A DNA stretch of 64,000 nt. Origin: Delphinus delphis. Taxonomy: Eukaryota > Chordata > Mammalia > Artiodactyla > Delphinidae. Shown piece by piece: positions 57,480-64,000 of the stretch. The translations under genes were made by a program, and so were the position numbers. The notes under the pieces are model-generated. The model searched no databases and was not told the origin of the DNA. It saw nothing but the letters and a program-made list of their open reading frames with translations. The DNA lies in the NCBI RefSeq assembly GCF_949987515.2, contig NC_082684.1:156751356-156815355 (forward strand), read 5' to 3'. The first letter of the stretch is position 1. Each line of letters starts with the position of its first letter.

Positions 57480-58380
57480 TGGTAGACACCATTAAGAAAA
57501 AAAGTCAGTCACTGAGAGAAAACATTCATCTTATAAAGAAACCACATTTGTTTATACAAAGAAATAATTCAAATCAATAATCTAAAAAATTTTAATGGCA
57601 AAATATTTGAACACATACTTCACAACACTACTTTAAATGATGTTCAACCTTATTACTAGGGAAATGCAAAATAAAACCACAGGGTAATACCCCCAGACAC
57701 CTGTAAGAATAATAATATCAAGTGTTAGCAAGGATGTAGAGAAACTATAACTCTCATACATGGCTGGTGTGAACGTAAAATGGTATAAGCCCTTAGGAAA
57801 ACCGTTGGGAAGTTTCTAATAAAGTTAACCAGACATCTGTTCTATTACCCAGCAATTATACCGCAAGTCTATATGCCTGAGAGAAATAAATTCATATATA
57901 CACAAAAATATTTGTATAAGAATGTGCATAATGTATTTTATTTTCATGAAATAATATATCTGAAACAAACCAAGTGTTCATCACCAAGACAGCAGGAAAT
58001 ACATTGTGTTATACTCATAAAATGGAATATTACTCAGCAACCAAAAAGGAACAAAATATTGATACATTCAGTGACCTGGAGAGATCTCCAAAACATCATG
58101 TTGATCAAAAAGAGTGCCAACTGCATGTTTCCTCTTACGGAAAGTTCAAAAAGCAGATAAATGTAATATATAACAGTGGAAATCATAACAGCGGTTGTTG
58201 GTGCAGAGGGATTGATTGGAAAGGGTATGAAAAAGCTCTCCATGGTGATAGAAATGTTCTCTTGATTCAGTCTGAGGTTACCTCATATATACATTTGTCA
58301 AAATTTATCAAACTGTAGTAACCTTGAGATTTGTACAATTTACAATATGTAAGTTATACTTCAGTTTTCAAGAACAAAGA
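57480..58380 (+). mobile_element. Ancient L1M ORF2 end and 3' UTR, plus strand
   Basis: Collinear with the L1 ORF2 C-terminus: GGGAAATGCAAAATAAAACC, then ATTACCCAGCAATTATACC. TGGAATATTACTCAGCAACC then encodes the EYYSATKK segment. It ends with 3' UTR words GATTTGTACAATTTACAATA and GTAAGTTATACTTCAGTTTT. Many stops. Confidence 0.85.
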
Positions 58381-58559
58381 GCAAAACATTCCCACAATTT
58401 TAAAAGTGTGCAAAATCAGGATACCATTTAAGCAAATATTTTTGAGTGCCAGGCAGTGTCAAAGTTGAATAAAAGGAACAAGGCTCTCGTTTGCATGAAA
58501 CAGTATAAGTTTAAGGTGGACATCATAGAGACTTGGCCTACAAATATTGTGAAATGACT

Positions 58560-61500
58560 ACTACAGTAAATTTAGTTAATATCCATCATCTCATATAGAT
58601 ACAAAAAAAAAAGTTTTTCTTTTTTCCTTTTGATGAGAACTCTTACAATCTATTTGCCCTCAATAATTTTCTTGTATACCATACAGCAGTGTTAACTATA
58701 GACATTACATTGTACACTTAGTGATGTTATAACTGGAAATTTGCACATTTCAACCTCTATCCATTTCCCTCATTCCCCAACCTCTTTCTCTGGTAACACA
58801 AATCTGATCTCTTTGGGTTTTTTAATTTATTTTTTTTAGATTTCAGATGTGAGGTCATACAGTATTTGTCTTTCTCTGTCTGACTTATTTCACTTAGCAT
58901 AATGCCCTCAGGTTCCATCCATGTTTTTGCAAATGATAGGCTTTCATTGTTTGTTTATGGCTGAATAATATTCTATTGTATGTATACCACATTATCGTTA
59001 TCTATTCATCCATTGATGGACACAGGTTATTTTCATGTCTCGGCTATTGAAAATAATGCTGCCATGAATATGGTGGTGCAGATATTTCTTCGACATAGGG
59101 TTTTTGTTTCCTTCAGATAAATACCCACAAGTAGAATTACTGGATCATATTTTAGTTCTGTTTTTAACTTTTGAGGAAACCCCATTTTGTTTTCCATAAT
59201 GGCTGTACTGGTTTGCATTCCCACAAGTGCACGAGGGTTCGCTTTTCTCTACACCCTCACCAACACTTGTCATCACTTGTATTTTTCATGATAGCTATTC
59301 TGACTGGTGTGAGGTAATATCTCATTGCGGTTTTGATTTGTATTTCCCTGATGACTAGTGGAGTTGAACATCTTTTCATGTACCTGTTGGCCATCTTTAT
59401 GTCTTCTTTGTGAACATGTCTATTCAGGTCTTTTGCCCATTTTTTAATCAGATTGTTAGTTTTTCTGCTATTGAGTTGTATGAGTTATTTTGAATATTAA
59501 CCCCATATCAGATAAATAAATTGCAGATATTTTCTCCTGTTCTGTGGGTTACCTATTCATTTTGTTTATCGTTTCTTTTGCTGTGCAGCAGCTTTTTAGT
59601 TTGATGTACACTTATTTATTTTTGCTTTTATTGTTTGTGCTTTAGGTATTGTATCCAGGTAATAGCTGCTGAGACCAGTGTCAGGGAGCTTTTTCCCTAT
59701 ATTTTCTCCAGGGAGTTTGATGGTTTCGGGTCTTACATTTAGGTCTTTTATCCATTTTGAGTTCATTATTGTGAATGGTGTAAGATAAGGGTCTAGCTTT
59801 ATTCTTTTGTATACAAATATGTATTTTTCCCAGCATCATTTGTTGAAGAGACTATTTTTTGTTCATTGAGTGTTCTTGGTTCCCTTATAAAATATAAGTT
59901 GGCCATATATCCTGGGGTTTTTGTCTGGGCTCTCAATCTATTCCATTGCTCTATTGGTCAATTTTTATTTCAGTATCATACTATTTTGATTATTATAGCC
60001 TTGTGATATAGTTTGAAACAGAAACTGTGATGCCTCCAGCTTTGTTCTTCTTTCTCAAGATTACTTTCGTTATTTAGGGTCTTTTGTGGCTCCATACAAA
60101 TTTTAGAATTTTTTTTTTTCTATTTCTGTGAAAAATACCATTGGAATTTTGATGGAGATTGCATAGACTCTACAGATGTCTTTGGGTGATATAGGCATTT
60201 TACCAATATTAATTCCTCCAATTCATGGACCCTGGATATCTTTCCATTTATTTATATTTTCCTCAGTTTCTTTCATCAAAGTCTTGTAGTTGTCTGTGTA
60301 CACATCTTTAACCTCCTTGGTTAGATTTATTTCTGTTTTATTGTTTTTGATGCTATTGTGAATGAGATTGTTTTCTTTTTGTCTTTTTCAGATGTTTTGT
60401 TGTTAGTGTATAAAAATGCAACTGTATTTTGTATCCCGCAGTGTTACTGAATTTGTTGATTATTCTAGCAGTTTTTTGGTGGAGTTTTTAGGATTTTCCG
60501 TATAGTACACAATATTATCTGTACACAAAGACATTTTTAGTTCTCCCTTTCCTATTTTGGATGCCTTTTATTTGTTTTTCTTTCCTGATTGCTCTGGCTA
60601 GGATTTACAATCCTATGTTGAATAGGAATTGTGAGAGTGGACACCCGTGTCTTGTTCCTGATCTTAGAGGAAAACCTTTCAGACTTTCACCATTGATTAT
60701 AGTATTGGCTGTGGGTTTTTCATATATAGCCTTTATTGTATTGCAGTACCTTCTATATCCAATTTGTGAAGAATTTTTATCATAAAAGGATTTTTAACTA
60801 TGTCAAATGTTTTTTCTATGTCTATTGAGATAATTGTATTTTTTTTTTTTTTTGCCGTACGCGGGCCTCTCACTGTTGTGGCCTCTCCCGTTGTGGAGCA
60901 CAGGCTCCGGACGCACAGGCTCAGTGGCCATGGCTCACGGGCCCAGCCGCTCCGCAGCATGTGGGATCTTCCCAGACCGGGGCACGAACCCATGTCCCCT
61001 GCATCGGCAGACAGACTCTCAACCACTGCGCCACCAGGGAAGCCCAGTTGTATGATTTTTATCTTCTATCCTGATGTTACTGTGTATCACATTGTTTGAT
61101 TTGCAGATATTGAGCCATCCTTGCACCCCAGTGATAGATCCCACTTGATCATGGTGAATGATCTTGTTAATGTGTTGTTGAATTTGGTTTGCTAATATTT
61201 TGTTGAGAATTTTGCTATCTATATCAGGGATATTGTTCTGTATTATTCATTTCTTGTAGTATCCTTATATGGCTTTGGTATCAGGGTAATGCTGGCCTCA
61301 TAAATTAGTTCTTGTTTCTTAATGTAGGTATTTATTGCTATAAACTATTCTCTCCTCTTCAATTTTTGGAAAGTTTTGAGAAGGAGTGGCATTAATTCTT
61401 CTTTAAATGTTTCACAGAATTCAGCAGTGAGACCATCTTGTCTGGGACTTTTCTATCTTGGGAGGTTTTTGATTACAGGTTCAATGCTCTTACTTCATAT

Positions 61501-62378
61501 TAGCCTGTTCAGATTTTCTTTCTTCATGATTCATTCTTGATAGGTTGTATATTTCTAGGAATTTATTCATTTCATCTAGGTTTTCCAGTTTGTTGGTGTG
61601 TAATTTGTTCTTAGTAGTCTCATGATCCTTCATTTCTGGGGTATCAGTTATATTTTTCTCTTTCATTTCTGATTTTATTTATTTGAATCCTTTCTTTTTC
61701 TGAGTTAGTTTAGCTAAAGGTTTGTTAATTTTGTTTATCTTTTCAAAAAATAGCTCAGTTTCATTGTTCATTTCTATTGATTTTTTGGTCTCTATTTCAT
61801 TTCTTTCTGTTCTGATTGTTGTTATTTTCTTCCTTCTGATAACTTTGGGCTTAGTCCTTTTTCTAGTTTCTTGTGGTATAAAATGAGATTGTTGATTTGA
61901 GATTGTTCTTGTTTCTTAATGTAGGTATTTATCACTATAAACTATTGTCTTAGAACTGCTTTTGCAGCATCCCATAGATTTTGATATGTTATGCTTCCAT
62001 TGTCAGTTGTTTCAAGATATTTCTTGGTTTCCTTTTTGATTTATTCTTTGATCCATTGGTTGTTCAGGAGATGTTGTTTAATCCCACATATTAGTGAATT
62101 TTCCAGCTTTTCTTCTGTTATTTATTTCTACTTTCATACCACTGTGGTCAGAAAAGATATTTGATGTAATCTCAATCTTTTAAAATTTGTTGATACTTGT
62201 TTCATGACCTGTCATGTGATCTATCCTGCAGAATGTTCCTTATGAACGTGAGAAGAATGTGTATTCTGCTGTTGTTGGATGAAATGTTCTGTATATGTCT
62301 GTTAGGTTGATTTGGTCTGAAGTATGATTCAAGTCTGATGTTTCCTTGTTTATTTTCTGTCTAAATGATCTATCTCAT
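58560..62378 (-). mobile_element. Old L1M (L1MA-like), antisense, left part
   Basis: 3' UTR in reverse at 58560-58830 (CTATAGACATTACATTGTAC, TGATGTTATAACTGG), then ORF2 in reverse through RT to the EN domain. The minus translation at 59033-59224 reads GIYLKETKTLCRRN-like C-terminal sequence. A CHR SINE interrupts it at 60840. It breaks off at about 62378 inside the EN-coding region and resumes at about 63286. No long frame survives. Confidence 0.88.
60840..61045 (-). mobile_element. CHR-type SINE, antisense, nested in L1M
   Basis: T-run, then GCCGTACGCGGGCCTCTCAC to CGCCACCAGGGAAGCCC. The short duplication TTGTAT at 60834-60839 and 61048-61053 probably marks the target. L1 ORF2 resumes directly with GTATGATTTTTATC. 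Confidence 0.93.
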
Positions 62379-62606
62379 GTAGATGAATGAGGGGTACTAT
62401 CTCATGAAAGAGGGGTACTTCACCCTCTGCCCTCCCAACGCTGCTCCTCACAGATCAGTTAATCGGTTAATCACTTAACCTGCTTGTTGCTCAGCTCTGC
62501 CTCAGGACTTCCAAATTGGTGATGGGAATGAGAGCCAAGTTCATCTTTCCAAATTGACAGGAGAACCAATCATAATAAAATATTTTTAAAAACATCTTTT
62601 AAAAAA
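62379..62606. other. Non-L1 sequence inserted in an L1M, left flank of a SINE
   Basis: This sequence does not match the L1M that surrounds it and has no family I can name. It ends in an A-rich run before the CHR SINE. Confidence 0.45.
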
Positions 62607-62911
62607 GGGGCTTCCCTGGTGGTGCAGTGGTTAAGAATCTGCCTGTCAATGCAGGGGACATGGGTTCGAGCCCTGGTCCTGGAAGATCCCACATGCCACA
62701 GAGCAAGTAAGCCCATGAACCACAACGACTGAGCCCACATACCACAACTACTGACGCCTGCATGCCTAGAGCCCATGCTCTACAACAAGAGAAGCCACTG
62801 CAATGAGAAGCCTGCACACCACAACGAAGTGTAGCCCCCACTCGCCACAACTAGAGAAAGCCCGCACGCAGCAAACAAAGACTCAACGCAGCCAAAAATA
62901 AATAAATTTTT
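62607..62911 (+). mobile_element. CHR-type SINE, long form
   Basis: Begins GGGGCTTCCCTGGTGGTGCA, with the B box GGGTTCGAGCCC and the long 3' body (CGCCACAACTAGAGAAAGCC), ending GCAGCCAAAAATAAATAAAT. More C-to-T/G-to-A decayed than the antisense copies, so probably older. TSD not resolved. Confidence 0.92.
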
Positions 62912-63285
62912 AGAAAACTATATTGTTCATATAGATTTTTAAAAACCCTTATACATGAAGTCATGGGATTATCCATAGATAGTTTTCACTTATTTTTAAT
63001 CAAGAACTTCATACTACTGCCCTCCATTACTAGTTCAGAAATCTAATTTTCCTTCAGAAAATACTTCTTTTTCTTTATAAAATCCATCCAGTGTGGAGAT
63101 GAGGGGCCAAAATGTCCAAAGTCCTCCATTTTCTAATAGTCTTCAGGGCACTCTCTTTGGGCTGTTTTTAAATATCAAGTCCACTTTCAAAAGACAGAGA
63201 TTCAATTTCCACTTGCAGCCAAGATGGAGTAACAGGGACTGGATTATCACTTGTACTAATCTATATAATCCTTTTATTTGTAGAT
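62912..63285. other. Non-L1 sequence, right flank of the SINE
   Basis: Mostly unassigned. At about 63219-63240, GCAGCCAAGATGGAGTAACA resembles an L1 5' end in plus orientation. A rearranged or inverted L1 5' piece may therefore form the right edge of the inserted block. Confidence 0.4.
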
Positions 63286-64000
63286 CTGAATTATTGTACT
63301 GTTGTCTGTTTCTCTCATCAGATCTGTTACTATTTGCTTAATATATTCAGATGCTCTGATGTTGGGTTCATATATATTTATGGTTGTTATATATTCTTGA
63401 CCCCTTATCATTGTATAATGACCATCTTTGTTTCTTATTACCACTTTTGAGGTGAAGTCTATTTTTACTGATATTAGTATGGGTGTCCCTGCTCTCTTTT
63501 GGTTTCCACTTGCATGGAGTATCTTTTGCCATCTCTTCACTTTGAGTCTATGTGTGTTTTTAGAGCTGAGGTGAATGTCTCATATGCTGCATATAGTTGG
63601 GTCTTTTTTGTTTTTTTAATCTATCCAGCCACTCAGTGCCTTTTCATTGGAGAAAACAACTTATTAATATTTATAGTAATTATTGATATGTAAGAACTTA
63701 CTGATGACACCTTATTATTTCCTGGCTGTTTGTAGTTTTATTTTTTTCTTCCTTTCTTCCCTTTTTCTTTGTAAATTCATGATGTTCTATTGTGGTATGC
63801 TTTGATTCTCTTCTCTCTACCTCTTGTTTATCTTTTATAGACTTTGTGGTTCCCATGAGGTTTATATAAAACATCTTATAGATGTAGTGGTATAATTACC
63901 CTGCTAACAATTTAAATTTTATCACATACAAAATCTCTACCCTTTTACTCCCCACTTTCACATTTTTGATAACACCATTTACATGTTTTATTGTGTATCC
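63286..64000 (-). mobile_element. Old L1M, antisense, right part (runs off the window)
   Basis: Continues the L1M interrupted at 62378. The minus frame 63540-63274 (88 codons) is the EN domain (ILHASGNQKRAGTPILISVK, then YITTINIYEPN). Past 63690 lies the region upstream of ORF2, with GTGGTTCCCATGAGGTTTAT. Confidence 0.85.

Overview
The window is nuclear DNA of a cetacean (whale or dolphin). The main evidence is about ten copies of the tRNA-derived CHR-type SINE typical of Cetacea and their closest relatives, several of them GC-rich and well preserved. L1 LINEs, MaLR-like LTRs, MIR elements and mammalian DNA transposons fit the same placement. I assign cetacean from the SINE sequence from memory and cannot name the species.

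I find no host protein-coding gene, no rRNA and no functional tRNA or snRNA gene. The longer open reading frames are decayed L1 ORF1/ORF2 proteins or chance frames across SINEs, LTRs and microsatellites. The window looks like intergenic or deep-intronic DNA built up by nested retroposition.

Layout: 1-11 kb is mostly unassigned sequence with one CHR SINE, microsatellites, an old L1 3' end and MIR relics. 11.1-18.7 kb is one essentially full-length antisense L1 with a 14-bp target-site duplication (TSD) and two CHR SINEs in its 5' UTR. 21.4-26.2 kb is a second antisense L1, 5'-truncated inside ORF1, with an 18-bp TSD. 28.4-29.5 kb holds a split MaLR-like LTR and a mariner-type MITE forming a perfect 25-bp-arm palindrome. 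29.7-34.9 kb is a third L1, on the plus strand, carrying a tiny polyadenylated retro-insertion. 35-48 kb is sparse, with LTRs, a hAT MITE with 8-bp TSD, CHR SINEs and MIRs. 48.5-53 kb is a nest of old L1, a truncated SINE, an unclassified insertion and three Tigger-like MITEs, two of which share a TA. 53.8-64 kb is mainly ancient L1M on both strands, interrupted by CHR SINEs.

How the parts relate: the L1s supply the reverse transcriptase and endonuclease type that mobilises CHR SINEs and mRNA fragments. The TSDs and A-tails here are products of that process. All L1 copies here are broken and cannot encode complete proteins as they stand. In the two younger antisense L1s, ORF1 stops inside the first codons of ORF2 (ATGGTAA overlap). 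The third copy has lost the ORF2 ATG. I found no convincing new multi-gene system; the best leads are the nested insertions of unknown origin.
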